A stretch of DNA of 64,000 bases from JALORV01 sp963769745 (GTDB lineage: Bacteria; Pseudomonadota; Gammaproteobacteria; Burkholderiales; Burkholderiaceae_F), in assembly GCA_963769745.1 (NCBI GenBank), contig CAVYNB010000009.1, forward strand, positions 62,001 through 126,000. The letters are read 5' to 3'. The translations under genes and the position numbers were made by a program. Of this stretch, positions 24,457 to 33,972 are shown piece after piece (position 1 is the stretch's first letter; each line of letters starts with the position of its first letter). The notes below the pieces were generated by a model. That model ran no database searches, had not been told where the DNA came from, and was given only the letters and a program-made list of their open reading frames with translations.

Positions 24457-25929
24457 ATGAAACCCAGCCTTCAGCTCCGCCTGTCGCAGCATCTGGCGCT
24501 GACGCCGCAGCTGCAGCAGTCGATACGCCTGCTGCAGCTCTCCACGCTCGAGCTGAATCAGGAAATCGAGCAGGCAATGGCTGACAACCCCCTGCTCGAG
24601 CGCGACGACGATCCCCTGGGAGGCACGCTGCACCTGCGCTCCGATGGCTCGATCGAGAATGCCCCCACGGCCCCCGCATCGCCGGAGATCAACGGCAACG
24701 AACCGGAGAATGCGGCGCCGGAGTTCTCGGACACCGCGTCTGACGCTACGGTCGACTGGGGTCGCGGCGAGGCGCGAACCGACGATGATGAATCGAATTC
24801 GATCGACTGGGCCACTGCCCGTCCATCGCTGCAGGAACATCTTCGCAGTCAGCTCTCATGCACCCAGGCGAGCCCGCGCGACCGCGCCCTGGTCGACCTC
24901 CTGATCGAAGCTCTCGATACCGATGGCTATCTGCAGCAGACGCTCGAGGAGCTGCTCGCGGTCTGCCCGGAAAGCGTCGAAGTCGATGCCGACGAACTGC
25001 GCGGCGCCCTGCGTCTGTTGCAAAGCTTCGATCCACCGGGAGTGGGCGCGCGCGACGCCGCCGAATGCCTCGGCCTGCAGCTAGACGCCTTGGCGCGTGA
25101 TGACCGTGTTTGCCCGGGGGCAGCGCTGGCACGACGCATCGTTAGCGAGCACTTGCCTTTGCTGGCAGCCCGGGATTTCCTGAGACTGAAGAAGGCGCTG
25201 GGCTGCTCGGACGACGAGCTACGTGCAGCGCACCAACTGATTCGCACACTCAATCCGCGGCCGGGTGTAGCCTTCGGTGACACGCGCGCGGACTATGTCG
25301 TACCCGACGTATTTGTTCGACGGTTCAAGGGGCACTGGACGGCAGTATTAAATGCGGAAGTGATGCCGCGTCTGCGAGTCAACCAGGCCTATGCCGACAT
25401 ATTCAAGCGTGGACGGGGCGACCGCACCGTCGATCCGGCCCAACGCGGGCAGTGGACGACGCGCATACAGGAAGCACGGTGGCTGATTCGCAATATCCAG
25501 CAGCGCTTCGACACGATCCTTCGGGTGTCCCAGGCGATTGTCGACCGGCAGCACAACTTCTTCACGCATGGCGAAATTGCGATGCGTCCCCTGGTTCTCA
25601 GGGAAATTGCCGATACGGTCGGACTGCACGAATCCACCATTTCGCGTGTCACAGCCAACAAGTACATGGCCACGCCGTTCGGCGTGTTGGAACTCAAGCA
25701 CTTCTTCGGCAGCCATGTGGCCACCGAAGCCGGCGGTGCGGCGTCGTCCACGGCAATCCGCGCCTTGATCAAGCAACTGATAGGAGCTGAAGACAACCGG
25801 AATCCACTCTCGGACAGCAAGCTCGCCGAACTGCTGGGCGAACAGGGCATCGTGGTGGCGCGACGCACCGTCGCGAAATACCGCGAGGCCATGAAGATCC
25901 CGGCCGTGGCGATGCGCAAGTCGTTGTAA
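24457..25929 (+). CDS. rpoN: RNA polymerase sigma-54 factor
   Basis: Sigma-54, which directs transcription of nitrogen, flagellar and other activator-dependent promoters. 490 aa: the Gln-rich region I (LRLSQHLALTPQLQQSIRLLQLSTLELNQEIEQ), an acidic region II, the core-binding domain, the helix-turn-helix (LVLREIADTVGLHESTISRVTANKYM), and the RpoN box ARRTVAKYREAMKIP close to the C-terminus. All parts are intact. It heads the set with hpf, ptsN, hprK and rapZ. Confidence 0.98.
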   Translation: MKPSLQLRLSQHLALTPQLQQSIRLLQLSTLELNQEIEQAMADNPLLERDDDPLGGTLHLRSDGSIENAPTAPASPEINGNEPENAAPEFSDTASDATVDWGRGEARTDDDESNSIDWATARPSLQEHLRSQLSCTQASPRDRALVDLLIEALDTDGYLQQTLEELLAVCPESVEVDADELRGALRLLQSFDPPGVGARDAAECLGLQLDALARDDRVCPGAALARRIVSEHLPLLAARDFLRLKKALGCSDDELRAAHQLIRTLNPRPGVAFGDTRADYVVPDVFVRRFKGHWTAVLNAEVMPRLRVNQAYADIFKRGRGDRTVDPAQRGQWTTRIQEARWLIRNIQQRFDTILRVSQAIVDRQHNFFTHGEIAMRPLVLREIADTVGLHESTISRVTANKYMATPFGVLELKHFFGSHVATEAGGAASSTAIRALIKQLIGAEDNRNPLSDSKLAELLGEQGIVVARRTVAKYREAMKIPAVAMRKSL

Positions 25930-25990
25930 GCGCGCCGCGACACGCCTGTTGCGGCGGTGTACGAACCGACTGACTCCACCAGGGGGTTGC

Positions 25991-26323
25991 ATGAATCTGT
26001 TGATCCACGGAAACCACGTCGAGGTCACGCCGGCCCTGCGCGACTATGTTGAGGGCAAGCTCAATCGGGTCGAGCGGCATTTCGACCAGGTGATCGATGC
26101 CAATGTGCAATTGACGGTGGAGAAGCTGCGACAACGCGCCGAAATCACGCTGCACATGCGCGGCAACAACATCCACGTGGAATCCGTCGACGATGACATG
26201 TATGCCGCCATCGACATGCTGATCGACAAGCTGGATCGCCAGGTCCTGCGCCACAAGGACCGCATCAAGGACCATTCGGTCGCGGCCCTCAAGCGCCAGC
26301 AGGAAATCCAGCAATCCCAGTAG
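25991..26323 (+). CDS. hpf: ribosome hibernation-promoting factor, short form
   Basis: Binds the 30S decoding region and helps form 100S ribosomes in stationary phase. 110 aa, short HPF without the C-terminal dimerisation domain (MNLLIHGNHVEVTPALRDYVEGKLNRVERHF...). ATG 25991 follows the purine-rich AGGGGG; an upstream in-frame start at 25949 is not needed. It is 61 bases after rpoN, the conserved position. Confidence 0.95.
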   Translation: MNLLIHGNHVEVTPALRDYVEGKLNRVERHFDQVIDANVQLTVEKLRQRAEITLHMRGNNIHVESVDDDMYAAIDMLIDKLDRQVLRHKDRIKDHSVAALKRQQEIQQSQ

Positions 26324-26672
26324 CGCCATGCACAGTGGTACCGGGGCCAGGCCCGGGCGCAATCCGCCGCCCGGCCCATGTTTCCCGCCAGTCACTGCCG
26401 ACAGTGCCCCGGCACCTCATCGAGTTGCTGGCTCAGGAGCCTCGAGCACCGCGACGCAATCGTGCGCCGCACCTGCTTTCCGGGCTCTGGCTCGGGTCCG
26501 GCGGGAGATCCGGCGGCGGCGGACTACGGGTGTATCATCCGCGCCTTCGTTTTCTGACGGGCCCGAGGCCCTGAGCAGGCCTGAAAAGAATCCTGATCGT
26601 CGCGTTTCCCGACCGATGGACCGCGCGCAACGCGCCTAGCCTCGTCTCCAGTCCCGGCATCCCTTGCCCCAC
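26324..26672 (+). other. 349-base gap between hpf and ptsN
   Basis: No credible gene. A GC-rich hairpin at 26350-26377 (10-bp stem with one C-C mismatch) followed by ATGTTTCC may end the hpf transcript. TATCAT at 26533-26538 is a possible -10 for ptsN, without a clear -35. Confidence 0.4.
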
Positions 26673-27143
26673 ATGAACCACCTCTCGCGGCTGTTGCCCG
26701 CCTCCAACGTCCTGATCGATTTCACCGCGTCGAGCAAGAAACGGGTGTTCGAACAGGCCGGGCTGATCTTCGAGAACAATCAGGCAATTGCCCGTGCCAA
26801 GGTTTTCGACAGCCTGTTCGCTCGCGAGCGCCTTGGCTCGACCGGGCTCGGCCAGGGCGTGGCCATCCCGCACGGTCGGATCAAGGGTCTCAAGGAAGCG
26901 GTCGCTGCCTTTGTACGTGTTGCCGAACCGATCCCCTTCGATGCGCCCGACGGCCAGCCGGTCGGGCTGATGATCTTCCTGCTGGTGCCCGAGCAGGCGA
27001 CCCAGCAGCACCTCGACATCCTGTCCGAGCTTGCGCAGATGCTGTCGGACAAGAGCTTCCGCGAGACGCTGCTGACCGCGTCGGACCCGAACGCCGTCCA
27101 CGTGGCGCTGACCACGTGGGAGCCGGTGCGACCCGCCGCCTGA
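26673..27143 (+). CDS. ptsN: PTS IIA-like nitrogen regulatory protein
   Basis: EIIA-Ntr of the nitrogen-related PTS, a phospho-acceptor that regulates K+ uptake, kinases and metabolism rather than sugar import. 156 aa from ATG 26673; the phosphorylated histidine is H67 in GQGVAIPHGRI. A TTG at 26664 in frame is the only alternative. Its usual partners, PTS-Ntr EI and NPr, are not in the window, but hprK, which phosphorylates NPr or HPr, comes next. Confidence 0.96.
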   Translation: MNHLSRLLPASNVLIDFTASSKKRVFEQAGLIFENNQAIARAKVFDSLFARERLGSTGLGQGVAIPHGRIKGLKEAVAAFVRVAEPIPFDAPDGQPVGLMIFLLVPEQATQQHLDILSELAQMLSDKSFRETLLTASDPNAVHVALTTWEPVRPAA

Positions 27144-27224
27144 CCCGACCGCCCTTCCCGGGCGCGTTCTTGATGCGGTAGCCTCGCGCGCAGCCCGCCG
27201 GCATTGTGCGGGCAGAGGACTCCG

Positions 27225-28154
27225 ATGCCGACCTTCCAGTCGCTCTACGATGACAATCGCGAGCCCTTGCGGCTGTCGTGGATCGCCGGACAAGCTTCGG
27301 CCGACAAGGCACTGGACACGCCGTCGACAGCCGGCCTGGCCAGCGCGGATCTTGTCGGCCACCTCAACCTGATCCATCCGAATCGATTGCATGTGCTCGG
27401 CGAGGCCGAGGTGCGCTACTACTCGCAGATGGAGCCGTCGCGCCGCCTGCATTACGCCAGCGAGCTGATCGCCGGCAAGCCGATTGGCATCGTGATCGGT
27501 GAGGGACTGACGCCGCCTTCCGAACTGGTCGACACCGCCGAACGCGCCGGCCTGCCCGCCCTCGCCTCGCCTCAATCGGCCGCGGAGATCATCGAGGTCC
27601 TGCGCATCTATTTCGCAAAGGTGCTGGCTGCCCATTGCACGATGCATGGCGTGCTGATGGACGTGCTCGGCATGGGCGTGCTCGTCGCCGGAGAATCAGG
27701 CGTCGGCAAGAGCGAGCTCGGACTCGAACTGATCAGTCGCGGGCACGGCCTGGTGGCCGACGACGTGGTCGACTTCTCGCGGGTCGCGCCCGACACGATC
27801 GAGGGCCGCTGCCCGCCTCTGCTCGCCAACCTGCTCGAGGTGCGCGGACTCGGCTTGCTCGACATCCGTTCGATTTTCGGAGAGACCGCGGTCCGCCGGA
27901 AGATGAAGCTGCGGCTCATCGTCGAACTGCGTCGCTATGGGGCGTCGGAAACGATGGAGCGGCTGCCGCTGGAAGGGCAGACCCAGGATGTCCTCGGCAT
28001 ACCGGTCCGCAAGGTGCTGATCCCGGTCGCGTCGGGCCGCAACCTCGCGGTGCTGACCGAAGCGGCCGTACGTAATACCATCCTGCAGCTGCGCGGCATC
28101 GACACCATGCGCGACTTCCTGCAGCGACACCAGCAACACATGAACGGGAACTAG
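27225..28154 (+). CDS. hprK: HPr kinase/phosphorylase
   Basis: Bifunctional Ser kinase and phosphorylase acting on HPr-like proteins. 309 aa: N-terminal domain, then the P-loop GESGVGKS at residues 156-163, followed by LGLELISRGHGLVADDVVDF with the active-site Asp, and the C-terminal LRLIVELRRYG and VPVA/GRN region. ATG 27225 has AGAGGA 6 bases before it; an earlier in-frame start at 27204 is less likely. In proteobacteria it belongs to the PTS-Ntr set, here between ptsN and rapZ. Confidence 0.96.
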   Translation: MPTFQSLYDDNREPLRLSWIAGQASADKALDTPSTAGLASADLVGHLNLIHPNRLHVLGEAEVRYYSQMEPSRRLHYASELIAGKPIGIVIGEGLTPPSELVDTAERAGLPALASPQSAAEIIEVLRIYFAKVLAAHCTMHGVLMDVLGMGVLVAGESGVGKSELGLELISRGHGLVADDVVDFSRVAPDTIEGRCPPLLANLLEVRGLGLLDIRSIFGETAVRRKMKLRLIVELRRYGASETMERLPLEGQTQDVLGIPVRKVLIPVASGRNLAVLTEAAVRNTILQLRGIDTMRDFLQRHQQHMNGN

Positions 28155-28279
28155 CAACTGCCCGCGCGAATCGGACATCGTCCTTCCGGTTGAGGTCCGA
28201 GGCACGCACCGTCCCCCTTGTGCATGCGCGGACGCCGGGTACGCATGCAACAATTGATCTTCACTTCTCCCGTCGCTGG

Positions 28280-29152
28280 ATGCGCATCGTTCTCGTCACT
28301 GGAATGTCGGGCTCGGGCAAGTCGGTTGCCATCCGACTGCTCGAGGACGCGGGCTACTACTGCATCGACAACCTGCCGTCGCGGTTCCTGCGCGATGTCT
28401 GCGCCTTCCTCGACAGCACCGGCCACGGTGACGTTGCGCTCTCGGTCGATTCGCGCAGCGAGGCATCGCTGGGCGACATCCCGTCCATCATCGCGTCGCT
28501 GCGCGGCGCAGGCCACGATGTCCGGGTGCTGTTCCTGACCGCATCCAACGCCGCGTTGGTCCAGCGCTTTTCCGAGACGCGACGTCGACACCCGATGTCG
28601 ATCCGCGTGCAGCCGCAGGGTGCGGAGGCGACACTCACGGAAGCCATCGAGCTCGAGCGCGAGTTGCTGGCGCCGCTGGTCGAAGTGGGACACGTGATCG
28701 ACACGAGCGAACTGCACCCGAACACGTTGCGGCAGTGGGTGCGGCAGTTCACCGACCTACCGCCGGCAGCGCTGGTGCTCGCCTTCGAGTCCTTTGCCTT
28801 CAAGCAGGGAGTCCCGGTCGCCGCGGACTTCGTGTTCGACGTGCGCAACCTGCCGAACCCGCATTACGATCCGCGCCTGCGGCCGCTGACCGGCCGCGAC
28901 GCCGCGGTCGTTGCCTACCTGGAGCGAATCCCGCAGGCGGGCGAGATGCTCGACGACATCGCCGGCTTCATCGGCAAGTGGCTGCCGAGCTACGTGGCGG
29001 ACAACCGGCATTACGTGACCGTCGCCATCGGCTGCACCGGCGGCCGCCATCGCTCCGTTTACTTCGTCGAGGAACTGGCACGGCGGTTCCGTGCGCAGCG
29101 CAACGTGCTGGTGCGTCACCGCGTTATCGAGGACTCCGAGACCGGCACGTGA
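28280..29152 (+). CDS. rapZ: RNase adapter protein RapZ (nucleotide-binding protein)
   Basis: P-loop ATP/GTP-binding protein; in E. coli it is the adapter that delivers the GlmZ sRNA to RNase E and senses glucosamine-6-phosphate. 290 aa: Walker A GMSGSGKS at residues 8-15, ALEDAGYYCIDNLP-like element, and the C-terminal GCTGGRHRSVYFVEELA. ATG 28280 is chosen because family members begin MxIVLVTGMSGSGKS; the frame is open upstream to 28190. Betaproteobacteria lack obvious GlmY/GlmZ, so its RNA target here is unknown. Confidence 0.95.
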   Translation: MRIVLVTGMSGSGKSVAIRLLEDAGYYCIDNLPSRFLRDVCAFLDSTGHGDVALSVDSRSEASLGDIPSIIASLRGAGHDVRVLFLTASNAALVQRFSETRRRHPMSIRVQPQGAEATLTEAIELERELLAPLVEVGHVIDTSELHPNTLRQWVRQFTDLPPAALVLAFESFAFKQGVPVAADFVFDVRNLPNPHYDPRLRPLTGRDAAVVAYLERIPQAGEMLDDIAGFIGKWLPSYVADNRHYVTVAIGCTGGRHRSVYFVEELARRFRAQRNVLVRHRVIEDSETGT

Positions 29153-29156
29153 ACTG

Positions 29157-29795
29157 ATGCGCCTGCCGCTGTTTCCGCTGTCGACCGTGCTGTTCCCCGG
29201 GGGAGTCCTGCCGCTGCGCATCTTTGAAGCCCGCTACATGGACATGGCGCGCGACTGCCTGCGCGACGACCTGCAATTCGGTGTCTGCATGATCACCGAC
29301 CCCAGGGCGAGCGAGGCAAGCCGCAACCCCAGCGTCGCCGACATCGGCTGCAGCGCCTCCATCGCCGGATGGGACATGCGGCAACTGGGCCTGCTTCATG
29401 TTCGTGCCGTCGGCGGGCAGCGCTTTCGCGTGATCACCTCCAAGACCGAAGGCAACGGACTGAAAGTGGCCGAAATCGAGTGGGTCGAGGACGACACCGA
29501 CGCGCCGATCGCGCCCGAGCACGTTCCCTGCGTCGACCTGCTGCGCAGGATCATCGACGATCTGCGCGCCCAGGCAGCCGAACGCCGGCGCGAGTCGGAA
29601 GACGATGATGTGCTTGCCCAGCCGCCGTTCGAGGAGCCGTTTCAGATGGAGTCGAGCACCTGGGTATCGAACCGTCTGTGTGAGGTTCTGCCGGTACCGC
29701 TGAAGGCCAAGCAGAAGCTGATGGAGCTGGGCGACGGCCGCGCGCGCCTCGAGATCGTGCACACGTACCTGAAGCAGCATTCGGTGTTCAAGTAG
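29157..29795 (+). CDS. LON peptidase substrate-binding domain protein
   Basis: Stand-alone Lon N-terminal-like domain without protease or ATPase parts, 212 aa. It opens RLPLFPLSTVLFPGGVLPLRIFEARYMDM, the standard start, and the beta-rich PUA-like core follows. It is 4 bases after rapZ (ATG 29157), so likely cotranscribed. Its 3' end overlaps the convergent mutY gene by 8 bases. The cellular role is not established. Confidence 0.9.
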   Translation: MRLPLFPLSTVLFPGGVLPLRIFEARYMDMARDCLRDDLQFGVCMITDPRASEASRNPSVADIGCSASIAGWDMRQLGLLHVRAVGGQRFRVITSKTEGNGLKVAEIEWVEDDTDAPIAPEHVPCVDLLRRIIDDLRAQAAERRRESEDDDVLAQPPFEEPFQMESSTWVSNRLCEVLPVPLKAKQKLMELGDGRARLEIVHTYLKQHSVFK

Positions 29796-30858
29796 TTCGA
29801 GCGTCGTCGACGCGGTCGGCCAGCGTGCGCAAGAGTCGGCGCAGTGGCGCCGGCAGGGCCGCATGGTCGACCTCTTCGGCGCCCAGCCACTCGAGTCCGG
29901 CCGCTTCCGCCACGCCAGTAGCTCCCGTCGCGCGCACCACGCGCGGGTGCATCAGAAAGCTGTAGTGACTGAACTCGTGCCGCACCGTGTCCAGGCGCTG
30001 CTCGACCGAGCCGCGCAACCCGAAGCGCGTCGCGATCGCCGACTGCAATGCAGTATCCGAAAGATCCGCGTCGAACTCCGGCGCACTGAGCAGGCCGCCC
30101 CAGATGCCGGTGGGAGCGCGCCGCTCCAGCAGGACCGCACCGGCGCCGTCGGTGATCAGTGCCAGCGTCGCGGCGCGCAACGGTCGCGCGCGCGTTGGCC
30201 GCGGCGCGGGGAGTTCCGCGATGCGTTCGTCGCGCAGTGCGATGCAGGTCGAGCGAACCGGGCAGGCGTCACAGCGGGGCCGCGCCCGCACGCAGATCGT
30301 CGCGCCCAGGTCCATCAATCCCTGTGTATAGGTCTCGATGTCGGCGCGCGGCAACTCGGCCGCGGCCAGCTCCCACAGGACGCGCTCGGTCGCGACGGAG
30401 CCGGGATAGCCGCCGACGCCGAAGTGCCTTGCGAAGACCCGCTTGACGTTGCCATCGAGGATCGCAGCGCGTTCGCCGAACGCAAACACCGCGATCGCCG
30501 CCGCCGTGGAGCGTCCGATGCCCGGCAACTGCTCGAGCATCGCAGCCGAGGAGGGAAAGGCGCCCTCGTGCTCGGCAACGATGGCCTGCGCACAGCGGTG
30601 CAGGTTGCGCGCACGTGAGTAGTAGCCGAGCCCGGCCCACGCCGACATCACGTCATCAATCGGGGAGGCCGCCAGCGCGCGCACGTCCGGAAACCGCGCG
30701 AGGAAGCGCAGGTAGTACGGAACGACGGTCGCGACCTGGGTCTGCTGCAGCATGATCTCCGACAGCCAGATGCGATACGCATCGCGCGTGCCCTGCCAGG
30801 GCAGATCGTGCCGTCCATGGCGTCGCTGCCACGCGACGAGGAGATCGGAAAAATTCAT
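29788..30858 (-). CDS. mutY: A/G-specific adenine glycosylase
   Basis: Removes adenine mispaired with 8-oxoguanine. 356 aa: HhH-GPD glycosylase domain (SEIMLQQTQVATVVPYYLRF, helix-hairpin-helix LEQLPGIGRSTAAAI with the catalytic Asp in DGNVKRVFARHFGV), the 4Fe-4S loop C-x6-C-x2-C-x5-C (CVRARPRCDACPVRSTC), and a C-terminal Nudix-like domain that recognises 8-oxoG. ATG 30858 gives the normal N-terminus MNFSDLLVAWQRRHGRHDLPWQ; the frame is open far upstream but that part is antisense-like. It is last in the mutM-dynamin-mutY set. Confidence 0.96.
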   Translation of the reverse strand: MNFSDLLVAWQRRHGRHDLPWQGTRDAYRIWLSEIMLQQTQVATVVPYYLRFLARFPDVRALAASPIDDVMSAWAGLGYYSRARNLHRCAQAIVAEHEGAFPSSAAMLEQLPGIGRSTAAAIAVFAFGERAAILDGNVKRVFARHFGVGGYPGSVATERVLWELAAAELPRADIETYTQGLMDLGATICVRARPRCDACPVRSTCIALRDERIAELPAPRPTRARPLRAATLALITDGAGAVLLERRAPTGIWGGLLSAPEFDADLSDTALQSAIATRFGLRGSVEQRLDTVRHEFSHYSFLMHPRVVRATGATGVAEAAGLEWLGAEEVDHAALPAPLRRLLRTLADRVDDARTT

Positions 30859-30949
30859 GAGTGAAGCAAGTCTGCCGGTATGAGGCTCGCAGACGCGCTG
30901 CGCGTCCACGCTGCCGGCCGCGTCGCCCGCGCCCGGTCCGACATCGACG

Positions 30950-32908
30950 TTACGCGGCGAGAGGAACTTCCGCCATCCCCAGGTCGTCCGGGACCCTCGC
31001 TCCGACTTCGTGGACGCGGTCGGCAAACCGCCTGAGAGCCGCCAGGCGTGCCTGTGTGTCCTCGAGCGCGAGTTCGAGTTCGCTGATGCGTTCATCGAGC
31101 GAGCCCTGGGCATCGCGAATCTTGGAGATCGACTCGGCACGCTTCTTCAGTTGCGCGCGTTGCTCGCGGACCTGCAGTTCGATCGGAGGCAACAACGACT
31201 TGACCCAGGCCTCGGTATCCCGTTCGGCCGCGGAAAAAATCTCGCGCGACTTCGCCACGACGGTCTCGAAGAAGCGCTCCATCAGCGTCCAGCGATCGCG
31301 CGTGAGCACGGCAAACGCACCGAACTGCGAACGGTAGGCCGCCTCGGCACGCTCCAGGTCGGCGATGTAGGTGTCGAGCGAGAACGTCATCGGTGGGCTC
31401 AGGCTCCAGCCCAGCTCCTCGGCAAAGCGGCGCTGCACGCCCAGAACCATCTGCTCGATCTCGAGCGCCTTCGTATTGGCATCACGCAGCAACTCGCGCA
31501 GGTTGCCGAAGTAGTCGCGCACGGCGCCCGAAATGGCGGGCGACAGTTGCGATTTCTTCATCTTGTTGCGTGTCGCCAGGACCTGTGCACGCAGCGTACT
31601 CACGCGCAGCGGCACGAACAGCTTGTCCGACAGTTTCTGCAGCACGACGCGTGCCGCGACGATCTTGCGCACCACTTCCTCGAACTCGCGCTGCTCGGCC
31701 AGCGCGCGCCGCGTCATGCGTTCGATGGAACTCTGGTTCTTGCCCTGCAGGCCGCGCAGCTCATAGAGCTGTTCGATCACGCCGCGCTCGCGCGCGGCCA
31801 GGGTCTGGCGCGCTTCGGAGGCGACGCGCTCGACCTGCGCCACCGTCTGGTCGCGCACGATCTGCTGCTTGGTCGGCACCAGCAGGTCGATCAGCGCCTC
31901 TTCCAGCAGCGGCAGCCGGCTGGCTTCGAGCAGCGCCGGATCGTTCTGGACCTTGGCGACCAGGCCCTTCTGCGCGCTGACGGGAAACACGCGCATCGGC
32001 TCGAGGTCGAGAGTGGCTGCGACGGCGGCGCACTGGTGCCGCACTTCGAGTTCGATCTCGCCCGGCGTCTTCAGCACGTCCCACAGGCCGTCGATCTTGT
32101 TGAGGACCGCGATATGGTTCCGGTGGCCCGCGTCGCCGACGACGTGCCGCCAGACATCGAGGTCGCTCTTGGTCACGCCGGTGTCGGCCGCGAGGACAAA
32201 CAGCACGGCATGCGCATTGGGCACCAGTGAAAGCGTCAGCTCCGGCTCGGTACCGATCGCGTTCAAGCCCGGCGTGTCGAGGATCACCAGTCCGTGCTTG
32301 AGCAGCGGATGCGGGAAGTTGATGACGGCGTGGCGCCACTTCGAAATTTCGACCTTGCCGTTCTTATCGAGCGCGATGGCCTGGTCGGGATCGTCGGCAT
32401 CGAACAGCGCGTAGCTGCGCGCCTCGTCGACCGGAACCCGCACGGTCTCGGCGACGATCTTGAACGCGTTGAGCATGCCGTCGGCGGAACTGGTGTCGAG
32501 CGGGAACACCTGCCACTCTTCGGACAGGCGCTTGAAGTCCGACGTCGAGCCGAGACGGCTGCGCGTTTCGATCGGCAGCGCACGGATGCACGGCGGCATC
32601 GACTCGTCGTACAGCAGTTCCGTCGGGCACATGGTCGTGCGCCCGGCCGACGACGGCAGGATGCGCTTGCCGTAGTCGGCGAAGAAAATGGCGTTGATCA
32701 GTTCCGACTTGCCGCGCGAGAACTCGGCGACGAAGGCTATGACGAGCTTGTCCTCGGCAAGGCGATCGAGCGCGACGTCGACGCGGCGTGCCGCGTCGGG
32801 ATCGAGCATCTGTGCGTCGACCAGCCACTGTCGCAACTGGACGATGGCCGCTGCCAGCGCGTCACGCCACTGGCCGTATTCCTCGAAGCTGGAAGCAAGC
32901 TGGGCCAT
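30950..32908 (-). CDS. dynamin-family GTPase
   Basis: Large GTPase of the bacterial dynamin-like group, 652 aa from ATG 32908 (TTG 32938 is an alternative). G1 is AEFSRGKSELINAIF near residue 65, with Ala for the first P-loop Gly; then SAGRTTMCPTEL (G2), DTPGLNAIG (G3) and NKIDGLWD (G4). The C-terminal ~300 residues are helical with long charged heptad-like stretches (SISKIRDAQGSLDERISELELALEDTQARLAAL near the end). I see no transmembrane helix. It is placed between mutM and mutY on the same strand. Membrane remodelling is the general family function; a link to oxidative DNA repair is suggested only by position. Confidence 0.9.
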   Translation of the reverse strand: MAQLASSFEEYGQWRDALAAAIVQLRQWLVDAQMLDPDAARRVDVALDRLAEDKLVIAFVAEFSRGKSELINAIFFADYGKRILPSSAGRTTMCPTELLYDESMPPCIRALPIETRSRLGSTSDFKRLSEEWQVFPLDTSSADGMLNAFKIVAETVRVPVDEARSYALFDADDPDQAIALDKNGKVEISKWRHAVINFPHPLLKHGLVILDTPGLNAIGTEPELTLSLVPNAHAVLFVLAADTGVTKSDLDVWRHVVGDAGHRNHIAVLNKIDGLWDVLKTPGEIELEVRHQCAAVAATLDLEPMRVFPVSAQKGLVAKVQNDPALLEASRLPLLEEALIDLLVPTKQQIVRDQTVAQVERVASEARQTLAARERGVIEQLYELRGLQGKNQSSIERMTRRALAEQREFEEVVRKIVAARVVLQKLSDKLFVPLRVSTLRAQVLATRNKMKKSQLSPAISGAVRDYFGNLRELLRDANTKALEIEQMVLGVQRRFAEELGWSLSPPMTFSLDTYIADLERAEAAYRSQFGAFAVLTRDRWTLMERFFETVVAKSREIFSAAERDTEAWVKSLLPPIELQVREQRAQLKKRAESISKIRDAQGSLDERISELELALEDTQARLAALRRFADRVHEVGARVPDDLGMAEVPLAA

Positions 32909-33046
32909 GGGCCACGCGTCGAAGCAGGGTCGAGCCAATCTATCACAGGGCCTGCGTCACGCGATCCGTGCCCATGACACGAAAACGTACCGACATCCGG
33001 TTCAAATCGAGGCACGCCCCAAGCCTCGCGCCGTTCAAGCCGCAGC

Positions 33047-33877
33047 TCAACGCCGCTGGCAGTGCGGACAGTAGTAGGTCGACCGTTGGCCCTGGACCCG
33101 CCGGCGTATCGGCGTCGCGCAGACGCGGCAAGGCTGCCCCTCGCGCTCGTAGACCTTGGCATCGAGCATGAAGTAGCCCTCGTCGCCGGCTGCCGAAACA
33201 AAGTCGCGCAAGGTGCTGCCGCCCACGCCGATCGCCTCGGTCAGGACCTCGCGCACGGCGATCGCGAGCCGGTCGCAGCGTTCCGGTCCGAGCCGGCCCG
33301 CTGCCAGCTTCGGATTGATGCCGGCACGAAACAGCGCCTCCGATGCATAGATGTTGCCGACACCAACGACGAGCTGTCCGGCAAGCAGCACCTGCTTGAT
33401 CGCGGCCGTCCGTCGGCGCGTCCCCGTGTAGAGCACTGCACCGCCAAAGCGCGGATCGAACGGCTCCATACCGAGGTCAGCCAGCAACGGATGTTCCTTC
33501 ACGGGTCCGGCCGCGGCGCCATGCCAGAGCAGCGCTCCGAAGCGGCGCGGGTCGGTCAGCCGGACAACATGGCGTGGCACCACGATGTCGACGTGATCGT
33601 GCCGGCGCGCAGGCGGTGCCATGTCACGCGGCCACACGCGCCATGCTCCCGACATGCCGAGGTGGGAGATCAGCGTGCCCTGCGCGAATTCCCAGAGGAG
33701 ATACTTGCCTCGGCGTTCCAGTTGCACGATGCGCTGCCCAATGAGGCGGGCCGCAAGATCGTGCGGGATCGGCCAGCGCAGGCGCGTATCGCGCACATCC
33801 ACGGATTCGATCGTCTGGCCTTCGATATACGGCGCCAGCGCCCGTCGCGTAACTTCGACTTCAGGCAGTTCAGGCAT
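33047..33877 (-). CDS. mutM: formamidopyrimidine-DNA glycosylase
   Basis: Excises 8-oxoguanine and FaPy and has AP-lyase activity. 276 aa: starts MPELPEVEVTRRALAP (catalytic Pro1 and Glu2 after Met removal), ISHLGMSG, the VGNIYASEALFRAGI helix-two-turn-helix, and a C4 zinc finger CRVCATPIRR...YYCPHCQRR at the end. Complete. It heads the minus-strand set leading to the dynamin and mutY genes and is divergent from the TPR lipoprotein. Confidence 0.97.
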   Translation of the reverse strand: MPELPEVEVTRRALAPYIEGQTIESVDVRDTRLRWPIPHDLAARLIGQRIVQLERRGKYLLWEFAQGTLISHLGMSGAWRVWPRDMAPPARRHDHVDIVVPRHVVRLTDPRRFGALLWHGAAAGPVKEHPLLADLGMEPFDPRFGGAVLYTGTRRRTAAIKQVLLAGQLVVGVGNIYASEALFRAGINPKLAAGRLGPERCDRLAIAVREVLTEAIGVGGSTLRDFVSAAGDEGYFMLDAKVYEREGQPCRVCATPIRRRVQGQRSTYYCPHCQRR

Positions 33878-33972
33878 CGCTATTGCACCGAACGGTCAGC
33901 GATCGTTCTGACGGTCGTTCTGATAATGTGGGGTTCATTCCGCTTGCCGTGCGCTCCAACGCACGCGATTCC

